Assembly (NCBI GenBank): GCA_020199775.1
Contig: JAIVJZ010000041.1
Location: 310,001-374,000 of the forward strand
Origin: Acidobacteriota bacterium
GTDB lineage: Bacteria; Acidobacteriota; Blastocatellia; Pyrinomonadales; Pyrinomonadaceae
Length of the DNA: 64,000 bases
Direction: 5' to 3'
The notes beneath the pieces were generated by a model. The model was not told the DNA's origin. It saw nothing but the letters and a program-made list of their open reading frames with translations, and made no database searches. This document shows, in pieces, positions 9,915 through 17,625 of this stretch (the stretch's first letter is position 1; each line of letters opens with the position of its first letter). A program made the position numbers and the translations under genes.

Positions 9915-9944
9915 GTTGACACCCCCGTGAGTGTCAACTAATAT
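9915..9944 (+). promoter_or_regulatory. Promoter with operator-like inverted repeat before the mutase
   Basis: TTGACA at 9916-9921 and TAATAT at 9939-9944 are separated by exactly 17 bp. The spacer is flanked by perfect 8-bp inverted arms, GTTGACAC (9915-9922) and GTGTCAAC (9931-9938), which overlap the -35 box. A repressor dimer bound there would block the promoter. The regulator is unknown. Confidence 0.7.
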
Positions 9945-10024
9945 CAAACTCTATTTATCTCGTCATAAATTTTATTGACAGCAAGACCGCAGAGTTTTTT
10001 TACGCGGGAGAGACAAGTAAAATT

Positions 10025-11707
10025 ATGTCTGAAGTCAAAGAAATCGCATCGCCGGAACAGGCCGCCGTGGAGCGTTGGGAAGATGAGACGCTCGCGCCCG
10101 TGTTGCAGAAGCGTCCCGAGCGCAAGAAGCGTTTTGAGACCGTTTCGCTCGACGCGGTTGAGCGTCTTTACACACCCGCCGACGTGCTCGACATCAACTT
10201 TGACGAAGACACTTCTTTCCCCGGCGAGTTCCCTTACACGCGCGGCATACACCCGACCGGCTATCGCGGCAAACTCTGGACGATGCGCCAGTTCGCCGGG
10301 TTCGGCACGCCCGAAGAGACCAACGCGCGCTTCAAATATCTGATGGCCGAGGGGCAGACCGGCCTCTCCGTCGCCTACGACCTGCCGACGCTGATGGGCT
10401 ACGACGCCGACGCGATGCTCTCGGAAGGCGAAGTCGGCAAGTGCGGCGTCGCCGTCTCGTCGCTGGCCGACATGGAGACTTTGTTCGACGGCATCCCGCT
10501 CGAAGCGGTCACGGTTTCGCAGACAATCAACGCGCCCGCGTCCGTCCTCTTGGCGATGTATCTGGTGGTCGCGGAGAAGCAGGGCGCGGACTGGCGCAAA
10601 ATTTCCGGCACGCTGCAAAACGACATTCTCAAAGAGTACATCGCGCAGAAGGAATGGATTTACCCGATCCGCCCGGCGATGAAACTCGTCATCGACACCT
10701 TCGAGTTCTGCACGCGCCACGTGCCGAAGTACAACCCGATTTCGGTCAGCGGCTATCACATCCGCGAGGCGGGTTCGACGGCCATGCAGGAGCTCGCCTT
10801 CACCCTGCGCGACGGCATCGAGTACGTGCAGTGGGGCGTTGACGCCGGACTCGACGTTGACGAGTTCGTCCCGCGCATCTCCTTCTTCTTCAACGCGCAC
10901 AACGACTTCTTCGAGGAGATCGCGAAGTATCGCGCCGCGCGCCGCATCTGGTCGCGCACGATGCGCGAACGATTCAACGCCAAAGACCCGCGCACGCTCC
11001 AACTGCGTTTCCACACGCAGACGGCGGGCGTCTCGCTCACCGTGCAACAGCCTTTGAACAATATCGTCCGCGTCGCCATACAGGCTCTCGCCGGGGTGCT
11101 CGGCGGCACGCAGAGTCTCCACACGGACGCCTACGACGAAGCGCTCGCGCTCCCGACCGACCGCGCCGCGCTCATCGCGCTGCGCACGCAGCAGATCATC
11201 GCCGAAGAGACAGGCGTTGTGAACACGGTCGATCCGCTCGGCGGTTCGTACTTCCTCGAATCGCTGACGAAGAAGTTGGAGGACGGCGCGCTCGACTACT
11301 TCGCCAAGATCGACGCGATGGGCGGCATGGTGTCGGCGGTCGAGAAGGGCTTCCCGCAGCGGGAGATTCAAGAGTCGGCCTATCAATATCAGAAGGCCGT
11401 CGAGCGCGGCGAGCAAACCATCGTCGGCGTGAACAAGTACCAGATGGGGGACGAGCAATCGAAGATTGACATTCTCGTCATCGACGAATCCGTCCGCGCG
11501 CACCAGATCGCCCGGCTCGACGAGGCGCGCGCACGCCGCGACAACGGCGCGGTGGCAAACGCTCTCGAAAAACTGAAACTCGCGGCGCAAGCCGGCGACA
11601 ACACGATGCCCGCCACCATCGAAGCCGTTCGCGCCTACGCCACGCTCGGCGAAATCTGCGACGCCCTGCGCGACGTTTACGGCCTCTACGAAGAGCCTGC
11701 GTTTTGA
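10025..11707 (+). CDS. B12-dependent acyl-CoA mutase large subunit, isobutyryl-CoA-mutase-like
   Basis: Catalytic TIM-barrel subunit of the methylmalonyl-CoA mutase superfamily (560 aa, without a B12 domain; that domain is the next gene). Motifs are clear: [23 protein letters not shown], split as [12 protein letters not shown] and [11 protein letters not shown], then [16 protein letters not shown] and [11 protein letters not shown]. At the two positions that set substrate type, methylmalonyl-CoA mutase has Tyr89 and Arg207 (P. shermanii numbering). This protein has Phe90 and Gln208. Phe/Gln is the isobutyryl-CoA mutase pair; Ile/Gln is 2-hydroxyisobutyryl-CoA mutase. So conversion of isobutyryl-CoA and butyryl-CoA is more likely than methylmalonyl-CoA. 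Automated annotation would probably call it methylmalonyl-CoA mutase. Confidence 0.85.
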   Translation: MSEVKEIASPEQAAVERWEDETLAPVLQKRPERKKRFETVSLDAVERLYTPADVLDINFDEDTSFPGEFPYTRGIHPTGYRGKLWTMRQFAGFGTPEETNARFKYLMAEGQTGLSVAYDLPTLMGYDADAMLSEGEVGKCGVAVSSLADMETLFDGIPLEAVTVSQTINAPASVLLAMYLVVAEKQGADWRKISGTLQNDILKEYIAQKEWIYPIRPAMKLVIDTFEFCTRHVPKYNPISVSGYHIREAGSTAMQELAFTLRDGIEYVQWGVDAGLDVDEFVPRISFFFNAHNDFFEEIAKYRAARRIWSRTMRERFNAKDPRTLQLRFHTQTAGVSLTVQQPLNNIVRVAIQALAGVLGGTQSLHTDAYDEALALPTDRAALIALRTQQIIAEETGVVNTVDPLGGSYFLESLTKKLEDGALDYFAKIDAMGGMVSAVEKGFPQREIQESAYQYQKAVERGEQTIVGVNKYQMGDEQSKIDILVIDESVRAHQIARLDEARARRDNGAVANALEKLKLAAQAGDNTMPATIEAVRAYATLGEICDALRDVYGLYEEPAF

Positions 11708-11709
11708 AG

Positions 11710-11780
11710 TAGCAGTTAGGCGCCAGCCGTCAGCTTTAACAAGATCGATAGCTGGCGGCCGACGGCTGATTGCCGATTGC
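11710..11780. repeat. Heptad hairpin repeat 3 (GCCGTCA/GGCTGAT type)
   Basis: Degenerate 7-bp units GCAGTTA, GGCGCCA, GCCGTCA, then after a short spacer the inverse units AGCTGGC, GGCCGAC, GGCTGAT, TGCCGAT. It begins 3 bp after the mutase stop and fills the junction with the B12 subunit gene. Confidence 0.7.
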
Positions 11781-11782
11781 TT

Positions 11783-12187
11783 ATGACTGACAGGAAAATA
11801 CGCGTACTCGTCGCCAAGCCCGGACTCGACGGTCATGACCGTGGGGCGAAAGTGATCGCGCGCGCGCTGCGCGACGCGGGGATGGAGGTCATCTACACGG
11901 GGCTGAGGCAGACGCCGGAGATGATCGCCGCCGCCGCGTTGCAAGAGGACGTGGACGCGGTCGGCGTCTCGATCCTGAGCGGCGCGCACAACACGCTCTG
12001 CCCGCGCATCGTGCAGCTTTTACAGGAGCGCGGGATGGACGATTGTCTCGTGCTCGTCGGCGGCATCGTGCCGAAAGAGGACGTGCCGCGCTTGAAGGAG
12101 ATGGGCGTGGCCGAAGTTTTCCTCCCCGGCACCTCCACCGAAGACATCGTGACGTTCCTGCGCAACAACGTGCGCCCGCGCGCCTGA
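11783..12187 (+). CDS. B12-binding small subunit of the acyl-CoA mutase
   Basis: A 134-aa cobalamin-binding domain protein. It carries the DxHxxG base-off motif (LDGHDRG, His as lower cobalt ligand), SILSGAH and the GG motif (LVGGIVP) of the mutase B12 fold. It is the partner of the preceding large subunit, as in the two-subunit isobutyryl-CoA mutase IcmA/IcmB and in archaeal mutases. The ATG at 11783 is used; a TTG two codons earlier is also open. The heptad repeat leaves little room for a ribosome-binding site, and none is strong. Confidence 0.9.
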   Translation: MTDRKIRVLVAKPGLDGHDRGAKVIARALRDAGMEVIYTGLRQTPEMIAAAALQEDVDAVGVSILSGAHNTLCPRIVQLLQERGMDDCLVLVGGIVPKEDVPRLKEMGVAEVFLPGTSTEDIVTFLRNNVRPRA

Positions 12188-12210
12188 CTCTTCCTCTCAC
12201 ACAATCTCGC

Positions 12211-12837
12211 ATGACAGACGACGAGCCATCACTCGACGCGCGCCCTCAGGTGGTCGTCGAAACGCGCGAGGCATGCGAGTCAATCGTCGTCATTCGTCTC
12301 AACCGCCCCGCCGAACGCAACCCACTCTCCGTCGCCACACTCGAAGAATTAGACCGACACGTCTCCACGCTCGCAACCCGAACGGACATCTCCGCGATCA
12401 TCTTAACGGGCACGGGCGCGGCCTTCGCCTCCGGCGCGAACATTCGAGAACTACGCGCGCTCACGCCGGAGACGGCGAGCGAGTTCGCGCGTCGCGGTCA
12501 ACGTCTCATGCAAAGGATAGCGGACGCGTCGCAACTGACCGTCGCCGCCGTCAACGGCTACTGCATGGGCGGCGGTCTCGACCTCGCTCTCGCCTGCGAC
12601 CTGCGCTGCGCCTCCCGTTCGGCCGTCTTCGCACACCCCGGCGCGCGTCTCGGCATCATCACCGGCTGGGGCGGGACGCAAAGGCTGCCGCGTCTCATCG
12701 GTCAGGCACGCGCGCTCGAAATGTTCGCCACGGCGCGGCGCGTGACGGCCGACGAGGCACACGAGATCGGCTTAGTGAGTCGCATCGGCGAACCTGTGTT
12801 GGACTGCGCTTTCGCGTTGGCGCAAACTTACGCGTAA
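12211..12837 (+). CDS. Crotonase-fold protein, short and without both catalytic glutamates
   Basis: Enoyl-CoA hydratase/isomerase superfamily member of 208 aa. The oxyanion-hole regions are present (SGANIRELRA and GGGLDLALACD) as well as the GWGGTQRLPRL segment. In enoyl-CoA hydratase the two acid/base glutamates lie in GGGCELA and FGQPE. Here the sites read GGGLDLA (Asp) and FAHPG (Gly). The C-terminal helical part (about 50 residues, used for trimer contacts and acyl binding) is missing. It may catalyse another crotonase reaction or be decaying. It follows the mutase genes by 23 bp, which suggests one transcript. Confidence 0.8.
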   Translation: MTDDEPSLDARPQVVVETREACESIVVIRLNRPAERNPLSVATLEELDRHVSTLATRTDISAIILTGTGAAFASGANIRELRALTPETASEFARRGQRLMQRIADASQLTVAAVNGYCMGGGLDLALACDLRCASRSAVFAHPGARLGIITGWGGTQRLPRLIGQARALEMFATARRVTADEAHEIGLVSRIGEPVLDCAFALAQTYA

Positions 12838-13076
12838 CGGCAGCCATGTGCCCGAAGACGGACAGGCCGCCCGGCGCGTCAATCGTTCATCCCTTCACGC
12901 ACGCAACTCGCCCCGCCGGATGTTCCATCGATCACAAAAGGATTTACGCTCGTCGCGACCGGACGTAATATCCGCAACTTGTCCCGGCCGCCCGCGACGC
13001 CCGCTTCCGGCGATCCGGCGGGATATGCACGCCCGAACAGTTCACAGCATCCCAATGTTTCCGCGACGGAGTGTGG

Positions 13077-13508
13077 ATGAGGACGCAACTCTTATACTTT
13101 TCTTTCTTCGAACGCCGACGCGAATATGCGGCTCTGTTCCTCCGTCTCATCATCGGCTCGTTCATCATCTGGGGCGTGCAGGACAACGTGTTCAGCCGCG
13201 CGCAGATGGAAGAGTTCGCACATTTTCTCGGCGCGCGCGGCGTCCCCTTCCCGCTGCTCGCGGCCTTCCTTTCGGCCTACACGCAGTTCGTCTGCGGCAT
13301 CCTGATCCTCGTCGGGGCGTTCGTCCGGCTCATCTCGATTTTCTTCATCATCAACTTCGTCGCGGCGATCATCATTGCGCATCGCGGCGACAGTTTTCGC
13401 GGCATGTTCCCCGCACTCCTCATGATCTTCGTCGGCTTCTTTTTCCTCTTTCACGGGGCGGGCAAGCCTTCGGTTGATGAGTGGTCGGCACGACGCGGCA
13501 AGCGTTAA
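13077..13508 (+). CDS. DoxX family membrane protein
   Basis: A 143-aa protein with four hydrophobic helices and the DoxX pattern: RLIIGSFIIWGVQDNVF, a charged cytoplasmic loop with PFPLLAAFLSAYTQFVCGILILVGAF (split: PFPLLAAFLSAYTQ, FVCGILILVGAF), and GMFPALLMIFVGFFFLFHGAGK. DoxX proteins are quinone-linked or redox-associated membrane proteins of mostly unknown function. The start at 13077 has GGAG 5 bp upstream; a GTG two codons earlier is also possible. It is monocistronic as far as can be seen. Confidence 0.8.
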   Translation: MRTQLLYFSFFERRREYAALFLRLIIGSFIIWGVQDNVFSRAQMEEFAHFLGARGVPFPLLAAFLSAYTQFVCGILILVGAFVRLISIFFIINFVAAIIIAHRGDSFRGMFPALLMIFVGFFFLFHGAGKPSVDEWSARRGKR

Positions 13509-13567
13509 TTCAGGCCAAACTCGCCGCACCGCGTTCAAGTGAAACGCCGCCGGGCACTGGTATGAGC

Positions 13568-13597
13568 TTGACACGGGCTTTGCCGCGCGCTTATTTT
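13568..13597 (+). promoter_or_regulatory. Promoter of the phenylalanine hydroxylase leader
   Basis: TTGACA (13568-13573) is followed after 17-18 bp by TTATTT/TATTTT (13591-13597). Transcription would start near 13604, about 33 nt before the leader-peptide start. Confidence 0.55.
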
Positions 13598-13636
13598 AGA
13601 TTTCACGCGCCGCGGTTTCCGGCGCGCCTGACAAAG

Positions 13637-13744
13637 ATGTTAATGCACCCGAACAGTTCCTATCGCTATTACGGCTATTACGGCTCGCTCTCCGCACGGA
13701 GGGATGGGGCGGCGATGAACTGTCGGCGCGTGCTCGTCATGTAG
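13637..13744 (+). CDS. Tyrosine-rich leader peptide upstream of phenylalanine hydroxylase
   Basis: A 35-codon reading frame (or 33 codons from the second ATG at 13643). It contains SYRYYGYYGS: five Tyr codons within seven codons (13661-13681), using both TAT and TAC. It ends at TAG 13742-13744, 22 bp before a Rho-independent terminator, and the next gene makes tyrosine from phenylalanine. This is the layout of a ribosome-mediated attenuator: with enough charged tRNA-Tyr the ribosome passes and the terminator forms; with tyrosine shortage it stalls and the gene is read. CCGAACAGTTC before the Tyr codons can pair with GAACTGTCGG after them. The antiterminator pairing was not resolved and no strong ribosome-binding site is visible. 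Confidence 0.65.
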   Translation: MLMHPNSSYRYYGYYGSLSARRDGAAMNCRRVLVM

Positions 13745-13766
13745 CGCAAACGCAGACTGATTTCTT

Positions 13767-13820
13767 GAACCGGCCACTTCCCTTCCGACGCGGGAGGACA
13801 AGTGGCCGGTTCTTTTTATT
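13767..13820 (+). terminator. Attenuator terminator before phenylalanine hydroxylase
   Basis: A 13-bp perfect stem (GAACCGGCCACTT at 13767-13779 and its complement at 13800-13812) is followed by TTTTTATTT. It lies between the Tyr-rich leader peptide and the gene start at 13858. Confidence 0.88.
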
Positions 13821-13857
13821 TCACCTTCGATACAGTCCGACGATTGGAGTTTCAATC

Positions 13858-14748
13858 ATGTCACAGGAACAGCAGCTATCGACCGCCATCATTACCGAAA
13901 TCGCGACGCGGGAAGATACCGCATCTCACGCCTTGCCGGAAGCACGGCGCGCGCTCGTCAAACTCGATCCAGACCACCCCGGCTTTCGCGACGTGGCATA
14001 CCGCGCGCGGCGCGACGAGATCGCGGAGATCGCCCTGCGCTACGAGCCGGGTTCGTCCATCCCCGACGCGCCTTACACGGAAGAGGAACAGCAACTCTGG
14101 CGCACCGTCCGCGACGCGCTCCGGCCGCAACATCAGAGCCACGCCTGCGCCGAGTATCTGAAATGCGTCGAGCGACTTGGTCTCCCGTGCGACCGGATTC
14201 CGCAGTTGCGCGAAGTCTCGGAAAAGGTGCAGGCGTTGAGCGGCTTTCGTCTCGAACCCGTGGGCGGGTTGGTCGCGCCGCGCGTCTTTTTGGAGTCGCT
14301 GGCGAACGGCGTGTTCCTGTCGACGCAATACATCCGTCACCACTCGACACCGCTCTACACGCCCGAACCCGACGTGGTTCACGAACTGCTCGGCCACGCC
14401 GTGCTGCTCGCCAGCGAGGGCATAGCCGAACTCAACCGGCTCGTCGGCGAAGCCGTCAAGCGGACGACCACGGAAGAGGCTCTGGAACGGCTCGCGCGCG
14501 TCTACTGGTTCACAATCGAGTTTGGCGTCCTCAAGGAAGCGGGCGAGGTCAAAGCCTACGGCGCGGGGCTGGTGTCTTCGGCGGGAGAGTTGGAGGCGAT
14601 GCGGCGCGCGGAACTGCGCCCGCTGGATTTGGAGGCGGCGGCACGGCAAGAGTTCGACACCACGGACTACCAACCCGTCCTCTTTTGCGCCGACTCATTC
14701 GAGAGCATGTTTCAGAACTTGCGCGACTACCTGATACGCTGGCCTTAA
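13858..14748 (+). CDS. phhA: Phenylalanine 4-monooxygenase
   Basis: Pterin- and Fe(II)-dependent phenylalanine hydroxylase that makes tyrosine from phenylalanine (296 aa). The iron ligands are visible: His175 and His180 in PDVVHELLGHAVLLA, and Glu221 in YWFTIEFG. The pterin region (VGGLVAPRVFLESLANGVF, YIRHHSTPLYTPEPD) is intact. The length fits the bacterial single-domain form without an ACT regulatory domain. The start at 13858 has GGAG about 9 bp upstream, only 38 bp after the attenuator terminator. Control by tyrosine supply through the leader is inferred from layout. Confidence 0.95.
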   Translation: MSQEQQLSTAIITEIATREDTASHALPEARRALVKLDPDHPGFRDVAYRARRDEIAEIALRYEPGSSIPDAPYTEEEQQLWRTVRDALRPQHQSHACAEYLKCVERLGLPCDRIPQLREVSEKVQALSGFRLEPVGGLVAPRVFLESLANGVFLSTQYIRHHSTPLYTPEPDVVHELLGHAVLLASEGIAELNRLVGEAVKRTTTEEALERLARVYWFTIEFGVLKEAGEVKAYGAGLVSSAGELEAMRRAELRPLDLEAAARQEFDTTDYQPVLFCADSFESMFQNLRDYLIRWP

Positions 14749-14771
14749 GCTCACAGCGCGGTTCCGGCAAT

Positions 14772-15536
14772 CTACTTTTTGAGGAAGCGCGCGATGCCTT
14801 GCCGGCAGTCTTCCGTCATGCGTGCGATGGCGTTGAGGTCTGCGCCGGATTGAAGCGCGGCGTCGAAGGTCATGCCGTCCATGTGATACAGCAGGCGTTT
14901 GGTGAGCATCACGGCCGAGCGGCTCACGCGCTCAAACCCGGCGACATATTGTTCAACTTCCGTCTCAAAACTCTCGTCGTCGAACACATGATTGACGAGA
15001 CCGAACGCGGCCGCCTCTTCCGCGCCGACTTCCGCGCCGCGCGTGATCAGTTCGAAGGCGCGCTTCTCCGAGACGTTGCGCCGCAAAATCGCCATCACCA
15101 TCGCGGGCACGAAACCGATCTTCACTTCCGGGTAGCCGAAGCGCGCCGAACGCGCCGCGAGCACGAGGTCGCAGGCCGTCGCCAGACCGCACCCGCCCGC
15201 CAGAGCGCGGCCGCGCACGGCGGCCACCACCGGCACGCGCACGCGCCGGATGAGCGCGAACAATTCCGCGAGCGACTGCGCGTCTTCGAGGTTTTCCGTG
15301 ATCGAACTTTCGGAAATTTTTTGCAGCGCGGAGAGGTCTGCGCCGGAACAGAAGTCCGCGCCCGCGCCCGTCAAGACGACGACGCGCACGGCGTCGCTCT
15401 GGTCGGCGCGTCGCAAGGCGTCTTTGAGTTCGGCGATGAGCGCGTCGTTCAGGGCATTGCGCTTTTCGGGACGGTTGAGCGTCAGCAGCGCGACCGCGCC
15501 TTCCGCAGTGTAGATCAGTTGTGACTGCTCGTTCAT
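14772..15536 (-). CDS. Enoyl-CoA hydratase family protein (methylglutaconyl-CoA hydratase-like)
   Basis: A full-length crotonase of 254 aa. It has oxyanion-hole motifs CSGADLSAL and AGGCGLATACD. The first hydratase Glu is replaced by Gly, while the second is kept in FGYPEVKIGFVPAMV. Loss of the first Glu with an EVxxGFxPA motif is seen in methylglutaconyl-CoA hydratases of leucine degradation. The carboxyltransferase at 20282-21943 would fit that pathway. It is the last gene of the minus-strand group with the epoxide-hydrolase-like gene and the AtuA pair. The exact substrate is inferred. Confidence 0.82.
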   Translation of the reverse strand: MNEQSQLIYTAEGAVALLTLNRPEKRNALNDALIAELKDALRRADQSDAVRVVVLTGAGADFCSGADLSALQKISESSITENLEDAQSLAELFALIRRVRVPVVAAVRGRALAGGCGLATACDLVLAARSARFGYPEVKIGFVPAMVMAILRRNVSEKRAFELITRGAEVGAEEAAAFGLVNHVFDDESFETEVEQYVAGFERVSRSAVMLTKRLLYHMDGMTFDAALQSGADLNAIARMTEDCRQGIARFLKK

Positions 15537-15638
15537 ATTCTTTCCGCGAAGACCATTGGCGACGCCAGCATACTGTTATCAACGCCGCCGTCAAAGTCAC
15601 GGCCGGTCGGTGCGCGGACATTGTACGCCCGGCGGCTT

Positions 15639-16556
15639 TTAGGATTCGAGGAAACTTTGAAGCGCGGCGTTAACTTCCGCGTGCGATTCCTGTTGCACCC
15701 AGTGGTTGCTGTCGGCGAGACGGAGTTCGCGATAGGGCGCGTCAACGTATTTGCCGACATCGCGCACGCTCTCCGGCACGATGGCGAAATCGCGTTCGCC
15801 GTAGATGAAGAGTGTGGGGACGCGTATGCGCGCCCGTCCGGCCTTCGACGCGCCGGGCGACGAGCGCGAGAGATTTGCGAAGACGTTGGCGCGATAGTAA
15901 TTGAGGGCGGCGGTGAGCGCGGTCGTGTTCGTCCGTTCGCTTTTTTGCCGGAGCGCGTTTTTGTAGACGGCGAGGTCTGTGTCGGTGAACGTGCCGGGGC
16001 GCGAAGTCTTTTTGAACATGCGTTCGAGAGTGGCGAAATCGTTCGCGCTCATCTGCCATTCGGGCAAGAAAGGGAGTTGAAAAAAAAGCATGTACCAACT
16101 GCTCAGAGCTTGCTTGACGGTCATGTTGGCGAACCAGACGGGCAGCGGCGGCACTTGCAGCGACGCCACTTTCCACACGCGTTCGGGGTGACGCGCGGCC
16201 ACCGCCCACGCCACGGCCGCGCCCCAGTCGTGCCCGACGACGCCCGCGTCGCGCGCGCCGAAGTGATCCAACAGGCCGAGCACGTCGCCGACCAGCTTCT
16301 CCATCCGGTAGTCTGCCACGCGCGCGGGCTTGTCGCTCAGGTTGTAGCCGCGCAGGTCTGGCGCGACGACGTGGAAGCGTTCGCCGAGCGCGGTCAATTG
16401 ACGCCGCCACGAATACCAGCATTCGGGAAACCCGTGCAGCAACAGCACCAGACGCCCGCCCCGCCGCCCGCACTCCGCGTAATGCAGACGCACATCACTC
16501 AGTTGCGCGTAGTCGTGGCGCACGCCGGGGACGGTACTGTCGGATACGCGGCTCAT
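15639..16556 (-). CDS. Alpha/beta hydrolase, epoxide-hydrolase type
   Basis: A 305-aa alpha/beta hydrolase. HGFPECWYSWRRQL carries the HGxP oxyanion motif. The nucleophile elbow is GHDWGAAVAW (Asp, not Ser), which marks epoxide hydrolases and haloalkane dehalogenases. The acid lies in YGERDFAIVPES and the catalytic His in SNHWVQQE. The two lid tyrosines that open the epoxide ring are probably in the segment with SSWYMLFFQLPFLPEW. Soluble epoxide hydrolase activity is the most likely function; the substrate is unknown. It lies between the AtuA C-terminal gene and the crotonase on one strand. Confidence 0.85.
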   Translation of the reverse strand: MSRVSDSTVPGVRHDYAQLSDVRLHYAECGRRGGRLVLLLHGFPECWYSWRRQLTALGERFHVVAPDLRGYNLSDKPARVADYRMEKLVGDVLGLLDHFGARDAGVVGHDWGAAVAWAVAARHPERVWKVASLQVPPLPVWFANMTVKQALSSWYMLFFQLPFLPEWQMSANDFATLERMFKKTSRPGTFTDTDLAVYKNALRQKSERTNTTALTAALNYYRANVFANLSRSSPGASKAGRARIRVPTLFIYGERDFAIVPESVRDVGKYVDAPYRELRLADSNHWVQQESHAEVNAALQSFLES

Positions 16557-16568
16557 ATTTTAAAAGCC

Positions 16569-16651
16569 GTAAATCGTGAATCGTCAATCGTGAATAGATG
16601 AAGGCGGATTTTCTCTATTCACGATTGACGATTTACGATTCACGATTCACG
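16569..16651. repeat. Heptad hairpin repeat 4 (AATCGTG type)
   Basis: Units AAATCGT, GAATCGT, CAATCGT, GAATAGA, a 15-bp spacer, then TCTATTC, ACGATTG, ACGATTT, ACGATTC, ACGATTC. The arms are almost perfectly complementary. It lies 12 bp from the stop of the gene at 16663-17010. Confidence 0.92.
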
Positions 16652-16662
16652 TTCTTCTCCCA

Positions 16663-17010
16663 TCACTGCCCCAATCCGAGCACGCGGGCTTCTTCGTCGG
16701 GCACGTCTATCAACATGCGCAGCAGCGCGGTGGAGAAGGTCTTGCCCTGCGCGTCGGTCATCAGCGAGAGCGTGCCGCCGCCGCCGAGGGATTCGTGCAA
16801 CAGGAAGTTGAGCGCGCCGAGGTTCGCCAGCTCGAAGCGTTCCACCGCTCCACGGCAGACGCCCGCGAAATGTTCTTTGACGCGCGCCGCCGTCACTTCG
16901 CGGACGAGCAGCGGGTAGTAGTCTTCGCGCAGGGCGATGAGGCCGACGTTAGCCGTGTCGCCTTTGTCGCCGGAGCGCGCGTGCGCGAGTTTGGTCAATT
17001 GAATTTTCAT
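16663..17010 (-). CDS. AtuA C-terminal ferredoxin-fold domain protein
   Basis: A 115-aa protein matching the C-terminal domain of AtuA-type proteins (KLAHARSGDKGDTANVGLIA, LGALNFLLHESLGGGGTLSL). In Pseudomonas AtuA this domain is fused to the DUF1446 domain. Here it is a separate gene, with the large part at 17622-18989 and a Nudix gene between. AtuA-type proteins occur with acyl-CoA carboxylases of terpenoid or branched-chain degradation; their reaction is not established. Only 3 bp separate it from the Nudix stop, so the three genes form a tight operon. Confidence 0.82.
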   Translation of the reverse strand: MKIQLTKLAHARSGDKGDTANVGLIALREDYYPLLVREVTAARVKEHFAGVCRGAVERFELANLGALNFLLHESLGGGGTLSLMTDAQGKTFSTALLRMLIDVPDEEARVLGLGQ

Positions 17011-17013
17011 AAC

Positions 17014-17625
17014 TTAGACGACGGGCGCGTGTCCCGACCGGTGCAGCGTCAGCCAGTAGAAGCCGACGACGACGAGCGCGTGATTGATCGTGCCGTCGGC
17101 AATGAGACGCGGGATGTCGGCGAGCGGGACGAGCCGCACGACGGTGTGCTCGGTGCTTTCGATCACGGGCTTTTGCCGCAAGCGCACATCGCGCGCGAGA
17201 AACGTGTGTATCCAGTTGTCGTGAATCGCGGGGTTGGGTCTGACTTTGCCGAGACTGACGACTTCGCGCGTGGCGGCGTAGCCCGTCTCTTCCAGCATCT
17301 CGCGCGCGGCGGCCGCTTGCGGCGACTCGCCCGCGTCCACCATCCCGCCCGGAATTTCCAGCGTCACCTCTTCCGAGCCGTGCCGGTACTGTTCGATCAT
17401 CACCACCTCGTCGTTTGCCGTCAGCGGGATGATGTTGATCCAGTCGGGCGATTCGAGTACGAAGAAATCATGGTCGCTGCCCCTGTGGGGGCTGACGCTC
17501 ACGTCGCGCCGCACCCGAAAGATGCGGCAGTCGGCAACGATCTCGGAACTCAGTCGCCGCCATGAAAGTTCGTGCGGGTCGTCGTTGCTCATCGGGTCAT
17601 TGGCGGCGTCCTTACCAGCGCTCAC
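17014..17625 (-). CDS. Nudix hydrolase (ADP-ribose pyrophosphatase type)
   Basis: A 203-aa Nudix protein. The Nudix box is complete: [24 protein letters not shown] fits Gx5Ex7REUxEExGU (residues about 92-115; given here only as reference). The length and the surrounding [10 protein letters not shown] segment fit the ADP-ribose/NDP-sugar pyrophosphatase subgroup. The first start is a GTG whose bases overlap the TGA of the AtuA gene (GTGA), suggesting translational coupling. An ATG at 17592 is an alternative. It is oddly placed between the two halves of the AtuA system. Confidence 0.85.
   Translation of the reverse strand: MSAGKDAANDPMSNDDPHELSWRRLSSEIVADCRIFRVRRDVSVSPHRGSDHDFFVLESPDWINIIPLTANDEVVMIEQYRHGSEEVTLEIPGGMVDAGESPQAAAAREMLEETGYAATREVVSLGKVRPNPAIHDNWIHTFLARDVRLRQKPVIESTEHTVVRLVPLADIPRLIADGTINHALVVVGFYWLTLHRSGHAPVV

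Larger units (their letters stand above)
9717..10024. other. Intergenic region with terminator hairpin and mutase promoter
   Basis: No gene. It contains a strong hairpin (9838-9868) and, near its end, a promoter overlapped by an inverted repeat (9915-9944). Confidence 0.7.

Noticed and set aside
10025-11707. Assignment as methylmalonyl-CoA mutase
   Set aside because: The Tyr/Arg pair needed for methylmalonyl-CoA is Phe/Gln here.
9944-11989. A very long open frame on the minus strand opposite the mutase gene
   Set aside because: It is antisense to a well-conserved enzyme, with Arg/Asp/Val-biased composition typical of the reverse strand of GC-rich codons, and has no recognisable domain.
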